A model generated the notes under the pieces. It was given only the letters and a program-made list of their open reading frames with translations. It had not been told where the DNA came from and searched no databases. A DNA stretch of 64,000 nucleotides from NCBI GenBank assembly GCA_034440615.1, contig JAOTOM010003852.1, forward strand, positions 1-64,000. Reading direction: 5' to 3'. The stretch's first letter is position 1. The number at the start of each line of letters is the position of its first letter. Source of the stretch: Ashinkailepas kermadecensis. Its lineage: Eukaryota > Arthropoda > Thecostraca > Neolepadidae. Of the stretch, positions 1 to 11,324 are shown piece by piece. The position numbers were made by a program, and so were the translations under genes.

Positions 1-1105
1 GTTGTTGAGCGGGGTGTAGTGCGACATGGAACTTGCACTCGAGCCTTTTTCAAGCCTGGGCAGTATTTAACCCGCGCAGTGCTGGTGGGTAATTTTGATC
101 CCACTCCCCTGATATATTAAATGGTATGTACCTCCTGAACCGTGCAAACTGCCGCATTGGGTTTTTGCATACTTTAAGACAGTGCTTAATAAATTGCGCT
201 CTTGACTCTTAAGAGGGCGGAGCTAGGGCGAGTCAGAGTGGGGTCACGACTTCGTCTTACTATGGTTTTCGGTCATGTTTATGGTGTCTCAACATTGAAA
301 CCTTATCGTAAACAAACCATAGAAGATGAAGTCAAGAGTAAAATATGTGTACATGCACACATGACCGAAAATACAAACATGCAAAATATGACCTCAGGTC
401 AGGTTCCTAGGTCAAATGAAGGCTTGACAAATGTTCATTTGCGTATAACTTTGTTACCAATCAATTGATTTTTGAAAAGCGAGAAAATTTGTAGCGGCTA
501 TCTCTAAAAGCGTGGCACGCTTCAAGTCATTAGTACACTGAGATATGACCTGAAAGGCACTCCAGGCACTCCAGGCATTCCAGGCGATCTAGAGGCTAAA
601 ATGCCATCTATTGCGAAGGTAAGAACAGCAAATCCAGAATACGTTTGCACGCGAGCTTCAGTTCTGACGCAAGTTGGGTTCCTAATTTCGAAAGGAAAAT
701 GTTGGATTTTTGGCAAATTTTTGCGCTATAAAGTATTCCCCGGAAAATCAAACGCATAGAATTCCTCTGATGGCATTCATTGCCTATTCCTGAGTGTCAT
801 CTACTACCAACTGATCATGCCCTCCACTTGGAGGGGCATGTGCCCTCCAAAAGTGCCGAAAACGACACCCCTGTCCCTCCCTTACCAATTGGAAGGTACA
901 TACTCTTGCTAAGTACATCGATCAGCCAATGCAGCCGTGATTGCCAGCGTTAGTGTTAATATCAGTAGGTGTCAGCGGAATTTGGAGTTGGCTCGCCGTG
1001 TTCTGTTTCCACAACAGGAACAGCTTGCAGTTCAGCTGTCACTTGGGAGCACCAAGGGATTGAGTTCACGAGACACACATGCGTTGCGCACCGAAGTACA
1101 CTCAA
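1..1105. other. unassigned stretch, no gene seen
   Basis: I see no convincing gene. A short imperfect array of an about 9-bp unit lies near 557-585. A small hairpin with arms related to TGCCCTCCA lies near 818-847. The open frames here show no recognisable motif. Confidence 0.5.
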
Positions 1106-1575
1106 TGTCCGTGCCGGTATCGGAGAGGACTGTCCGTGTCGGTATCGGAGAGGACTGTCCGTGCCGGTATCGGAGATGACTGTCCGTGTCGGTATCGCAG
1201 AGGACTGCCCGTACCGGTATCGCAGAGGACTGTCCGTGCCGGTATCGGAGATGACTGTCCGTGCCGGTATCGGAGATGACTGTCCGTGTCGGTATCGCAG
1301 AGAACTGCCCGTACCGGTATCGCAGAGGACTGCCGGTATCGGGACTATCCGTGCCGGTATCGGAGAGGACTGTCCGGGTCGGTATCGGAGAGGACTGTCC
1401 GTGCCGGTATCGGAGAGGACTGTCCGTGCCGATATCGGAGAGGACTGTCCGTGCCGATATCGGAGAGGACTGTCCGTGCCGGTATCGGAGAGGAATGTCC
1501 GTGCCGGCATCGGAGAGGACTGTCCGTGTCGGTATCGGAGAGGACTGTCCGTGCCGGTATCGGAGAGGACTGTCC
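1106..1575. repeat. 25-bp minisatellite, about 18 copies
   Basis: Tandem array of a 25-bp unit built around GGTATCGGAGAGGACTGTCC, with variants such as GAGATGAC and GATATCGG. Because 25 is not a multiple of three and the unit rarely makes stops, frames of 100-235 codons are open on both strands. These are by-products of the repeat. One truncated unit near 1332-1350 breaks the phase. Confidence 0.95.
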
Positions 1576-3416
1576 AGCTGCAGGACATTGCACCACGGCT
1601 GCACATATACTGAAAGCACGATTTGAGAAGGCACGACAACCCGCTTAATTTTAAACTACCCGGGTTCATTATGACGTTTCAGTGCATGAAGCCAGGTTTA
1701 TTCATACACGTTGAGTATCTCCATATTGCTCCTAGCGAAGAGGCAATTAATAATGTCACAAGCATCAAACGAGTCGAAGGTAACGAAAAGGCCACCGGAC
1801 TTAATTTCTACAATGTTTGCCCTATTCACCGACCTACTTGTGGTGCGAAAAGTCCTCGGCTATTCAAGTGGAAAGGATATAGAAACTTTATGACAAAGAC
1901 GGAAGATTGTACGCGGGATGTCGCAATAAACTAACATGCTCATTCAGTTTGACTACTCGAACTGGAAATTAGTTGTATCACTGGAAATTGCCATTTTCGT
2001 TTTTGTTTCCTTAAAAAATCATCTCAAAACAGCTTAATGATAAATGAAGTAACTGATTTATATGAGTATATTCATATCTGGCAGCGAAGCGCACTTCATA
2101 TTGGTGCGTGGCGCGGGTAGTATATTTATATCTGGAGCGAAGGCTTTATTGTCGCCGTGCGGTAGTCGTGCTGGCGCGGGTAGAACTCTGAACGAAAGGC
2201 AAGGGGTTCTGTTCCACTCCGAGGTTGTTCATTTGCACATGCCATTGTCTTGTTTTCCTTCATACAAGCGTGTGAATGCAACTCATCACTTATCCAGTGT
2301 AGTTCGTTGGCTGTCAGAGCCAGCGGTTTGATTCTGTGTGCGCCGCACCATTTTTTTCTCAGCGAAGCGTTAAGGATGTGCATAGATAATTTGAACCGAG
2401 GAATGTGACTTTATGAAGTTGGTTGGAGGCGGGCGGGGGGGGGGGGGGGGGGCGGCAAATGACCTTCTTTATGGCGAAAGCTGCCCCGAAGACCAATTGT
2501 ATCTAGTGTATGCCCATCGGCCCAATAGTTAAGCTTCAGTCTGATTTAGAGTAGGGGAGTAGGGGGTGGGGGTGAGGGTGGGGGTCAAATAAATGATTGA
2601 GGTCCTAGTGCTCACGATAATTTTTCTCGATTTCCTAATTTCATTCCTCGGGTTTCCTCGCTAGCACTCAGGCGCTGCTCCACGACAAAGGCTTCAGGGC
2701 GAAGAGCGAGGGGACATCGGGTTTGTGAGTCGACTATTTCCATGTAACGTCGATGGGCATAACGTAAAGTGCTGAAACATTGAATGACATGCTCGACTGC
2801 CTCCATCCCCACCCCCTCCTGTGCCGGAGCCCTTGCTGGTACTAAGGAGTGAGATTTCGGCCCCTGGCTATTGAAAGAGTCGCATACTATATTAATCGTC
2901 GCGCATTTATAAAAAGAAAGCTCTTCGCTTGCCGAGATGAATGAGCATAACATATTTCAAGCAGAAGCTCTCGCCTCCTTGTATTTGTGCTTTTCAAGAT
3001 TTGATCAGCCCCAGGCTTTTCAGAGATACTGTTGCATGATAATGCAAAGCCTACTGGACTCAATGCTGAAAGCCTATTTGTTTTAGGAGGATCAACTTAT
3101 CAAATCGACGAGCCAAATTGAAAAGATTTAGCCTATCTTGACCAACGTGGGGCTATCGAATTTCGGTCATTTTTTTACTAAGAGGTGCCAGAATCTGAGA
3201 AGTCGGAAAAATCACCGTGGCCTTTCAACCTATTTAAATTGTACCTTCCGTATGATGATATGACGTTGCTAGATATGATGGAAGATCCCGGAGCCATCAC
3301 TATCTGACAATAATTCGTGGGATGGGGGCAATATGTGGATGAAATTAGAAGGCCGAAATCGATTGGGGGCCTGAACATCGGGTCCCGATTAAAAACAAAA
3401 CATAAATAATTGGCGA
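1576..3416. other. unassigned stretch with a poly-G run
   Basis: No gene recognised. It contains a poly-G run around 2435-2452 and a G-rich stretch near 2550-2585. Two degenerate copies of a roughly 60-bp segment share 'TATCTGG.AGCGAAG' at about 2060-2180. The remaining open frames lack domains. Confidence 0.5.
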
Positions 3417-3447
3417 GAGGAGAGCGAGATCGATTCTCGCTCTCCTC
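3417..3447. repeat. perfect 13-bp stem hairpin
   Basis: GAGGAGAGCGAGA (3417-3429) and its exact reverse complement (3435-3447) flank a 5-base loop, TCGAT. It lies just before a SINE-tail fragment. No downstream U-run or gene makes it a terminator. Confidence 0.8.
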
Positions 3448-3455
3448 GTAATCAC

Positions 3456-3525
3456 GTCGGTTGGTTATTGGAGTTTAGGGGCGCATCGACTGCGTCGGTC
3501 ATGCGGCGCCCATGCAGCGAGATCA
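3456..3525 (-). mobile_element. SINE 3'-tail fragment
   Basis: GGTTGGTTATTGGAG followed by a stretch containing CTGCGTCGGTCAT and GGCGCCCAT matches the 3' region of the split SINE at 19712-20103 (GCGTCGGTCATACAGCGCCC, same orientation). Only the tail is left, with no tRNA-like head. GGGCGCATC and GCGGCGCCC can pair around it. Confidence 0.6.
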
Positions 3526-3539
3526 CGTCATGATGACGC

Positions 3540-3756
3540 GCTTGTGAGTTATTGCACACCGGTGTGATGCACACACACACGCTTGTGATGGCACACACAC
3601 GCTTGTGGTGGACGCACACACACTCGCACACACGCTTGTGATGCACGCACACACGCTTGTGATGCACGCACACACGCTTGTGATGCACGCACACACGCTT
3701 GTGATGCACGCACACACGCTTGTGATGCACGCACACACGCTTGCGATGCACGCGCG
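3540..3756. repeat. 21-bp minisatellite
   Basis: Tandem copies of ACACGCTTGTGATGCACGC plus two bases (21 bp), about seven regular copies between 3625 and 3750 after a degenerate CA-rich start. The unit is divisible by three, so it gives repeating seven-residue frames on both strands. These are not taken as genes. Confidence 0.95.
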
Positions 3757-3953
3757 CATGCGGCATTTGGTGCATCACAATTTGTAGAGTAGACGCTGAC
3801 CAAGCATATTCGAATTACAATTAACATCCTTTATATATGACTCGTTCATGGTGTGCATTGATATATTTTTGTCACATGGTGGGCATGCTGAAATAACGTG
3901 CACCAGGTTATTCTACACACCACCACCTTGTGAACATGCCATACGCTGGTGAC

Positions 3954-4148
3954 CAGTGGCGCAGCCAGGGTTTTCCTAAGGGGCGCCCGACCAAAGAAAG
4001 ATGATGAATGAAATAAAGCTTCCAGGCGCGCGAAGTGCGGCCAAAAATTAGGTTTTGCATGATAAATTAAAAATCTTACAAATTTCATGTTTGATCTAGT
4101 GTACGTTTGGGTGCTAAGAGGGGGGGTCCGCCCTTGGTTGCACCTCTG
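3954..4148. mobile_element. hAT-type MITE with perfect 8-bp TSD
   Basis: 195-bp element starting CAGTGGCGCAGCCAGGG and ending in the imperfect inverse CCTTGGTTGCACCTCTG. It is flanked on both sides by CTGGTGAC (3946-3953 and 4149-4156), an exact 8-bp target-site duplication. Terminal CAGTGGCG-like repeats with 8-bp duplications are typical of hAT transposons. There is no transposase, so it is non-autonomous. The intact duplication suggests a fairly recent insertion. Confidence 0.88.
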
Positions 4149-4156
4149 CTGGTGAC

Positions 4157-4985
4157 GATGATAGGGTGGCAATCCATCGCATCCCCAAGTGTGCTCATCA
4201 TCCCGAACACTTCAACGAGATGTTGAACAAGCTCCAAGTTTGCCGTCTGGCACAATCTTTTGCTTCCGTATCTGTGCCCATCATTTTCTGGACAATTACT
4301 GGAAGTGCCGAAAGCTGGATCCACTCAAGCTGATTGCTTCCGCTTGCTACCTTTATTAGATGGCAATTTACTTGATGTACCGATTAAAGAGTAGTTGTAT
4401 TCCTTTTCATCAACTGTTATGCCTTACGCGTGATATTGTGTGTAACTATCCGTTTGTCACGCGTGTTGGCATATTTACCTTTAATTTCCATCATGGTGTG
4501 GATTTTTCGTGCAGCTGAACCGAGTGTGAAAGAGACTCGACATTTTACATTTGGTTCCTAGAAATGTTTTCGCTGAAAATACCGACTTCAAGCGTATTGT
4601 CACAAAATATGAAGTTAGGTATGACAGGTGTCGCCAGTTAGACAATATCATGGGTCAGTAATGAAAACAAACAGAGGTCGAGATATGGTCCACCTGACCA
4701 CCATAAGAAACCCAATCTTCCTTTGAATAGCATAAACGAAGCATACTTGATGTCACATGCAAGACAGCTTTGTGCTATCCACAAATATCCACCATCCTAC
4801 TGAACACAAAGTACAGCAAACGATATTCGTGGCGTCAACACTAACATGGCCTTTGGAGTCCTATCTTCGCTCGTCATGTCCATTCGTGGCTAAATAACTT
4901 GTGCAGACAGACAGTGAAAGTGGTATTGACCTAGTGGCATTGAAAGTGAAGGCCTCATGGTAACATGACGGAACTGAAGGTGTTC
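4157..4985. other. unassigned AT-moderate stretch
   Basis: No gene, RNA gene or repeat recognised on either strand. Confidence 0.5.
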
Positions 4986-4989
4986 ATCG

Positions 4990-5410
4990 AGCATCTGAGT
5001 TGCGAATTCGATATATGCATACTGTGTTTGTTGTTGATACATTTGATGCACATACTATTTGTTGCTGTACACATTTGATGTACATACTGTGCTTGTCGCT
5101 GCATACATTTAGTGCACATACTGCATTTGTTGCTGCATAAATTCGATGTGGAAAATGTTTTTGTTGCTGCATGCTGTGTTTGATGATATCTCGATATGCA
5201 TGATGGGCTCGTACTGTTTTTGTACTGATATCCAGATACGTTGCAGTGTTTGCTCTGTACTTACTGATAATCTGAATACATGTACTGTGTTTGTGCTGCA
5301 TGCTGATATCCAGAAATGTATACTGTGTTGGCGCTATGTTTGCTGATATCTAGATATGCATAATGTGTTCGTACTCTTCTTGCTTGTTGGTAGATATACA
5401 AACTATGTTT
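4990..5410. repeat. degenerate tandem repeats, about 34-45 bp units
   Basis: Repeated variants of 'TGTTGCTGCATACATTTGATG' cut to related cores (TTTGTTGCTG, CATACTGTGTTTG) between 5020 and 5180, then of TGATATCCAGATA-like units to 5410. Divergence between copies is high, so the array is old. Confidence 0.7.
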
Positions 5411-6189
5411 ATACCATGCCAGGTGTTGAAATGACAATGATGATAGCACGGGAGCTTCTTTAGAAATTATGTTCCAGTCATTTTCGACCTGTGGGGGGGG
5501 GATGCTTGGTGGTGCAGACTTGGCTGCCTTACCGCCACGCTATACGAGTCCGTGGATCTGAGTCAGCTTTGCGTGACACCGTCACGCCCTCCCTCTCGCG
5601 CCGACACCATGCAACGGCACCGCCCAGCAACGTCCGGTGAGCACGGATAAGAGGTGCTAAATACGGTCTTCCTCGGCAGCCTGGTCTCATTCCGCTGATA
5701 GCATGGCTGCGCGACGCGCTGCACGCCAGGTCGATCTGAATTCGTAATGACACGCTCTGTTGGTCACGTGCTGGTGGGGGATTGGGGGGGGGGGGCTGGT
5801 GGTTTCTATCTGAATGATTCGAGTAGCTGCATGTGTGTTTGCCGGTGACAACTGTGCCCCGCGGCCGTGGTCGCGTGCTGCCCCTCGTGTGCGTCACCAT
5901 CAAAATAAGATCGTCTGCTTTCCACAGCTGACTTTAAAGGCATTCACTGATTCGTGAGTGTGAGTGTGCTGTGAGCACCATCCACGTCGAAAATCGTCAT
6001 ATTCAACGGGTCATCGTGTACTTGTTCGTAGGTACTTGACTTGTACCTACTTGTCATGGTGCGAGATTGAGTCTTCAGTTTGCACATCACTGATCTTGAA
6101 GTGCGAAATCCATTTGCTTTATGACCAAGTTCTGAAAACTACGGCGATGGCCGGGCCACTGACTACACACCGACGCATGCATGATCTGG
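5411..6189. other. unassigned stretch with poly-G runs
   Basis: No gene recognised. It contains G runs at about 5492-5500 and 5783-5794. The GC-rich frames near 5530-5900 lack any family signature. Confidence 0.45.
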
Positions 6190-6500
6190 GGATTCCGGGT
6201 GGGTCGGGAAGGGGGCCTCGACCAGTGTTCGCCACGACCGGGCCGGCCCATGGGTTCGCAGGCTGGGCTCGGGTCCAGGCCTGGGCCCTGAAATTAAAAA
6301 TGTCATGGGCCATGCGCGGGCTCGGGCCCCATTAGTCATGGCCTGGTCGGGAAGTGGGAGGTGGGGGGTCTCAACAAGTGTTCGCCACGCCTGGGTCGAC
6401 CCATGGACTCGCCGGCTGGGCCCGCGTTGGGCTGGGGCCTGGGCCCTGAAATGAAAAATTACATGGGCCATGGGCGGGCTCGGGCCTTACTAGTCACGAG
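6190..6500. repeat. 153-bp GC-rich tandem duplication
   Basis: Two copies offset by 153 bp, anchored at AGTGTTCGCCACG (6224 and 6377). They share GGGCCTGGGCCCTGAAAT-type blocks and CATGGGCCATG. Similar GGGCTCGGGC motifs resume at 6790-6900 and lead into the dispersed repeat at 6895. The unit resembles sequence around 32590, so it is probably part of one composite repeat family. Confidence 0.75.
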
Positions 6501-6894
6501 CCTGGGTCCGGCCGGGCCGAGACCAGAGGTGCCGAGTGTCGACTGTCGAGGACCGGACGTCTGAGCGGAACGGCGGACACGGTGGCGTCGCCCACGGCCC
6601 AACTCGGCGGTGGAGTATCTAACAAAGAGAAGCATGCAATGGGCAGTTCAGGACCGGACCCACATCGCACACACTTCTGATAGCGCTGAGCCCTGAATTA
6701 CGAACCTCACAGCGTCGTGCCCGATGTCCCGAGTGATCGATCGTTTGTTTTTGGGTTACTAGAAAATGCAGGACTGAAATTCAACTCGTGGCGCAAATTA
6801 ACGGGCTGGGCTGGATATGGGCTGCTTCTTCGCCAGCAGCGAACGGGCTCGGGGCGGGCCCGGGCTGCAATCCAACGGGCTCGGACTGGGCTGG
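6501..6894. other. unassigned GC-rich linker
   Basis: No gene. GGGCTCGGxxxGGGC motifs near 6780-6900 look like decayed pieces of the preceding repeat. Confidence 0.4.
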
Positions 6895-6995
6895 GCCCCT
6901 GATTTGGCACCCTGCTAATGCCTAGATTTCATTTTCCCCTGTTCATGCTGAAAATAAGAACCTGGAGCCCTAGCTTGGTGAGAGATCTCCATCCT
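6895..6995 (+). repeat. dispersed repeat R1, copy 1
   Basis: Starts TTTGGCACCCTGCTAATG, then has TTTCATTTTCCC and TGAAAATAAGAACCTGGA, and ends with CTTGGTGAGAGAT. The same blocks occur in the same order at 32600-32745 and inverted at 47812-47940. The element type is unknown. Confidence 0.7.
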
Positions 6996-7139
6996 TGGTA
7001 ACATGCTTAATCTGAGATCTGGGAAAGCAACCAAAGGAGGTAGACACAAATGTATCAAGCAACTGCTAAAGTTCATTGATGGATCTACATCATGCCAGGA
7101 GCGGTTTTCATGGTGGGTGGGGGGGGGGGGGTAGGGACG

Positions 7140-7335
7140 CCACTTTTCCTTCCGAGGGGTACCTCTCGCTGAAAAACTCGAGGTCGGGGTGCACTCGAAC
7201 CCTCTCGAAGGGGCGCCTCTTCTCCTCGGAGGGTCGCCCCTGGCTGAAAAACCGATGGGGCGGAGCTGCTCTCGAGCCTTCCCAAAGGGCGCCGCTTCCC
7301 GGCCGGAGGGGCGCCACCTTCCCATGTGGAGGGGT
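7140..7335. repeat. GC-rich tandem unit R3, copy 1
   Basis: About two and a half units of roughly 73 bp containing GGGGCGCC, a GGCTGAAAAA block and GCACTCGA. The same unit is repeated at 56030-56345 and occurs inverted inside the MITE at 36027-36390. A G-run precedes it (about 7106-7126). Open frames in all phases here are repeat artefacts. Confidence 0.75.
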
Positions 7336-8067
7336 GGGCAACATTCCCAAACTGATCCTTGGGACTGCCGAGAGAAAGTGAGTAGAAGCGCCTGACACAG
7401 GTCGTTGCAGGTGCTGCCACCTTTAACTTGGCGCAGATGTCGCCACCAACTCGATCCAGGTGGCAGCACGAGCCGGATGAATGTCGGATGGCCGGCTGTC
7501 CGCGGACATGAGATTACTTCTGCTTACTTTCGGCTAAACACGAGGCATGCCCACTGGCCACCACCCTTTCGTATTCAGTCTGTTGTTACCTGGACTAATC
7601 AGAAGCAGGTCACCCTGCTCATACCACAAATATGTGCTGTCACGACTGCTGCGAGAGGCCAGCATCAGCTAAATCTGGAAAAGGTCGAATTAAACACCAC
7701 TTGTTTGGAATGTTACCCGATGAACTCTGGCTGGCGGCTATATTCGAGACATATCACTCTTTTTTAGTTCTCCATTCATGCAGGCTAGCAAGATCAGGGT
7801 TGGCATGCTTTGAAAAACAATTGGTGAAATTACAATTGTCGCCTTCCTTCTACGCACGGTGGTGAGAAACATAGCTGCTTTTACTACTTTTCCAAAAATG
7901 TTACCGTTTATTTGCTGTCCTTATGTTATCGACATGACACAGGGACGGGGGAGAAGCGTGCTTCGCGTGTAGGATGGGCATGTCAGCGCCACGTCATTCC
8001 TTGCCCAAGAAGGAAATTCGAAATTGAGCACTTGTCATATGACAAAGAAGAACCCAAAATGGGTGGG
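7336..8067. other. unassigned stretch
   Basis: Several 60-120 codon frames on both strands, none with a recognisable motif. No repeat copy identified. Confidence 0.4.
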
Positions 8068-8076
8068 ATCTGGCCC

Positions 8077-8226
8077 CAGAGGCGTAGAAACGTCTAAAAA
8101 AGTGTGTGTGGGGGAGACCCCTTTTGAAGTTGATTCTTACCATGCATCGTCATAGCCTTAATGTTAAGCCTTCATGAAAAGTGTGTATGTGTGGAGGGGA
8201 GGGCTGGTCCCCTGTTCCTACACCTG
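8077..8226. mobile_element. candidate hAT-type MITE
   Basis: 150 bp beginning CAGAGGCGTAGAAACG and ending TTCCTACACCTG, an imperfect inverse. ATCTGGCCC flanks it on both sides (8068-8076 and 8228-8236), with one extra base at the right border. This fits a hAT-like 8-bp duplication, but the offset and the mismatches leave some doubt. Confidence 0.45.
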
Positions 8227-8460
8227 AATCTGGCCCTGTACTATGGCACAGCCTACCCTGGTGCATCACCGTATTCGTAGCAACGCTAGATTCCACGTTT
8301 GTCTTGCAAGAACAATGGCATAATCTCTTGCTATGTGTGGTCAACCTGTAGGTCCAGTATCCTCAGAGTCTTTCTACTCAAATTGTGAAATTTAGCTAAT
8401 TAGGCAAAAACCAGATCGTAGCCGCTCCTTCTGTCCCTAGTGGTGGAGACCAGAGGTACA

Positions 8461-8985
8461 GACATAAAGACATAAAGACATAAAAGATCAGTGCAACTAT
8501 GAGCCACAAGGGCCCTTCTTGGTTGCACTCTGGACACTGAGCCAGTTGCCCACCAAATCCGTCGATCAACCCTCCCTGGAATACAGAAAAACAAGCCCCC
8601 TATTCTTATAATGATTGTCTATGCTGTTTTTAAAGATGCTGAGTGTGTTGCTACTGACAATGGTTCCTGGCAGCTGGTTCCAGTGTTCTACTACCCTGTT
8701 GGTGAAGAAAGACTGTCTTAACCTTGTCCTGCTGTGATTAACTTTAATTTTGAATTTATGACCTCTAATTGCATCATTTCTGTTAAATTAAAACATTTCC
8801 CTTATATATCCCTATTCCTGACCATTAATAAATTTAAAAACCTCCATGAGATCTCCTCTCAGCCTTCTATATCTAAGTGAAAACATATTCAATTTCTTCA
8901 ATTTTTCCTCATATGCCAGGTTGCCATTTGCCATTAACCATTTGTGTTGCCCTCTTTTGTACTCTCTCTAAAAGCCAACAATCTT
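8461..8985 (-). mobile_element. 5'-truncated CR1/Jockey-group LINE, C-terminal end and 3' tail
   Basis: On the minus strand the sequence encodes the typical C-terminus of a non-LTR retrotransposon reverse transcriptase. First comes LLERVQKRATQMVNG (about 8930-8975), then after a frameshift YEEKLKKLNMFSLRYRRLRG and EVFKFING. After a second break come NDAIRGHKFK, RQSFFTNRVVEHWNQLPG and SIFKNSIDNHY. Frames are broken at least twice, so it is dead. The 3' end is followed by a (TTTATGTC)n octamer tail (8461-8484), and octamer tails are characteristic of CR1-like elements. Truncation at about 8985 has removed the catalytic domain. A second 3' end of the same family lies at 19886-19970. Confidence 0.85.
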
Positions 8986-9117
8986 TGCAGCCAACGAGGA
9001 TGGAAAGGAATAAGTAACACACCCAAAATAAATGCCACGAAACTGGGATCGCTTTCGGTGCGCGAAGCGCGTGGAATTTTTTTTGTTTTTGGTGGTTTTC
9101 AGTGACTTTGTGATGCA

Positions 9118-9570
9118 TACCTCTAGTCGCCCACTACCGTCACTTCGGCCGAGTGAACTGCACACCTCCAGTCGCCCACTACCGTCACTTCGGCCGAGTG
9201 AACTGCACACCTCCAGTCGCCCACTGCCGTCGGTTCGGCCGGGTGAACTGCACAGTGCACACCTCCAGTCGCCCACTACCGTCACTTCGGCCGGGTGAAC
9301 TGCACACCTCCAGTCGCCCACTGCCGTCGGTTCGGCCGGGTGAACTTCACACCTCTAGTCGCCCACTACCGTCACTTCGGCCGAGTGAACTGCACAACTC
9401 TAGTCACTCACTACCGTCACTTCGGCCGGGTGAACTTCACACCTCTAGTCGCCCACTACCGTCACTTCGGCCGGAGTGAACTGCACACCTCTAGTCGCCC
9501 ACTACCGTCAGTTCGGCCGGGTGAACTTCACACCTCTAGTCACCCACTACCGTCACTTCAGCCGAGCGAG
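9118..9570. repeat. 45-bp minisatellite, about 10 copies
   Basis: Units share AGTCGCCCACTACCGTCACT and TCGGCCGAGTGAACTGCAC. Variants are CTACCGTCACTTC versus CTGCCGTCGGTTC. One unit near 9252 carries a small internal duplication (GCACAGTGCAC) and one near 9473 carries an extra base. The 45-bp unit keeps a frame open on both strands. Confidence 0.95.
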
Positions 9571-9713
9571 CCGCGCCAAGCCGAAGCGCCAGCCCTGAAC
9601 AGCGGTCAGCTGTCGTGGCGGGCATTTGTCAGTCAGCTGTTGTGACGGGCGTTTGGCGCGCCAGGTGCGGCAGACGCCGCGCAGTCAGCTGCTGCAATAA
9701 ATCACGCTGCGTG

Positions 9714-10608
9714 GCGGAGCGACGCGGCGGAGCCGGGCTGGCCGCCGACCGCCGGACGTCGGAGCCGGAGCTGGAGCGGCTCCGGCAGAGCCGTCCGTGG
9801 CGGAGCGACGCGGCGGAGCCGGGCTGGCCGCCGACCGCCGGACGTGGGAGCCGGAGCTGGAGCGGCTCCGGCAGAGCCGTCCGTGGCGGAGCGACGCGGC
9901 GGAGCCGGGCTGGCCGCCGACCGCCGGACGTCGGAGCCGGAGCTGGAGCGGCTCCGGCAGAGCCGTCCGTGGCGGAGCGACGCGGCGGAGCCGGTCTGGC
10001 CGCCGACCGCCGGACGTCGGAGCTGGAGCGGCTCCGGCAGAGCCGTCCGTGGCGGAGCGACGCGGCGGAGCCGGGCTGGCCGCCGACCGCCGGACGTGGG
10101 AGCCGGAGCTGGAGCGGCTCCGGCAGAGCCGTCCGTGGCGGAGCGACGCGGCGGAGCCGGGCTGGCCGCCGACCGCCGGACGTGGGAGCCGGAGCTGGAG
10201 CGGCTCCGGCAGAGCCGTCCGTGGCGGAGCGACGCGGCGCAGCCAGGCTGGCCGCCGACCGCCGGACGTGGGAGCCGGAGCTGGAGCGGCTCCGGCAGAG
10301 CCGTCCGTGGCGGAGCGACGCGGCGGAGCCGGGCTGGCCGCCGACCGCCGGACGTCGGAGCTGGAGCGGCTCCGGCAGAGCCGTCCGTGGCGGAGCGACG
10401 CGGCGGAGCCGGGCTGGCCGCCGACCGCCGGACGTCGGAGCTGGAGCGGCTCCGGCAGAGCCGTCCGTGGCGGAGCGACGCGGCGGAGCCGGGCTGGCCG
10501 CCGACCGCCGGACGTGGGAGCCGGAGCTGGAGCGGCTCCGGCAGAGCCGTCCGTGCGCCGGAGCGACGCGGCGGCCGGGCAGGCCGCCGACCGCCGGACG
10601 TGGGAGCC
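9714..10608. repeat. 86-bp GC-rich minisatellite, about 10 copies
   Basis: Units of 86 bp (with 80-bp variants lacking six bases near GAGCCGGAGC) contain GACGCGGCGGAGCCGGGCTG, GACCGCCGGACGT and GCAGAGCCGTCCGTG. 86 leaves remainder two on division by three, so a stop-free unit holds several frames open on both strands for 300-500 codons. The Arg/Ala/Pro-rich translations are artefacts. Copies are highly similar, which indicates recent homogenisation. Confidence 0.95.
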
Positions 10609-11320
10609 GCAAACACTAGGAGCGGCGCCGGCAGAGCCGTCCGTGGGGTGGGGGAGGCCGACGCTGTGCGCATCACGGCTGCGCTGCACGACACGCCGGA
10701 CGTGGGAGCCGGGCTGGAGCGCGCTCCGGAGAGCCGTTCGTGACGGATGGTGGATCGAGGACTGTGTTCAAGATGGCCGCGACCGCCGGAGTGGAGTTGA
10801 GTCGAGGTTCCGGCAGATTCGTCAGTCGCGGGCGACGTCGGGCGATCTGGCCGCCGACCGCCGGACGTTGGTGATCTGGAGCTGGTGATCTGGTCTGGTG
10901 ATCCGTGGTCTGGTGATCTGGTCGGGGGACCTGGTCTGGCCGCCGACCGCTGGACTGGTGAGCCGGAGCTGGTGAGCTGGTCCGGCTGAGCTGGTCGTGG
11001 TGAGCGACGCGGCGGAGCCGGGCTGGCCGCCGACCGCCGGACGTGGGAGCCGGAGCTGGAGCGGCTCCGGCAGAGCCGTCCGTGCGCCGGTGCACCGTCG
11101 GCTGCAGGCGTGCCCCTGTCTGCCGCAAACACTAGGGCCGCCGGGGGTGGGGGTGGGGTGGGGGAGGCCGACTCTGTGGCATCACTGCTGCTCTGCACGA
11201 CACGTATGGCGTTGCCGGCGGCGCGCTCTCCGGGAGCTTTGTGACGGATGGTGGATCGAGGACTGTGTTCAAGATGCGGGTGGGTGCATGAGTTGAGTCA
11301 GTTTGGTGATTCTCAGTCGC
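10609..11320. repeat. higher-order duplication linking two minisatellites
   Basis: A roughly 160-180-bp segment S occurs at about 10605-10785 and again at 11112-11279. Both copies contain AACACTAGG, GTGGGGGAGGCCGAC, CACGACAC and GTGACGGATGGTGGATCGAG. Copy one is preceded by the 86-bp array and followed (10865-10930) by 13-bp-type units. Copy two is preceded by one more 86-bp unit (11003-11095) and followed by the long 13-bp array. The order is A-S-B-A-S-B. Confidence 0.8.
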
Positions 11321-11324
11321 GGTC

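Noticed and set aside
1106..1575. CRISPR-like array
   Set aside because: Units are contiguous with no spacers and the genome is eukaryotic. Other arrays here fail for the same reason.
962..1669. 235-codon minus frame and overlapping plus frames
   Set aside because: 25-bp minisatellite, open in several frames.
3417..3447. Rho-independent-like terminator
   Set aside because: The hairpin is perfect but has no U-run and no upstream gene, and the DNA is eukaryotic.
6119..7469. Several GC-rich frames, some 100-180 codons
   Set aside because: They overlap the 153-bp duplication and R3 units; frames on opposite strands are equally open.
9615..11198. Open frames of 300-500 codons on both strands, Arg/Ala/Pro-rich
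   Set aside because: They follow the 86-bp minisatellite in several phases at once. Stop-free GC-rich units explain them.
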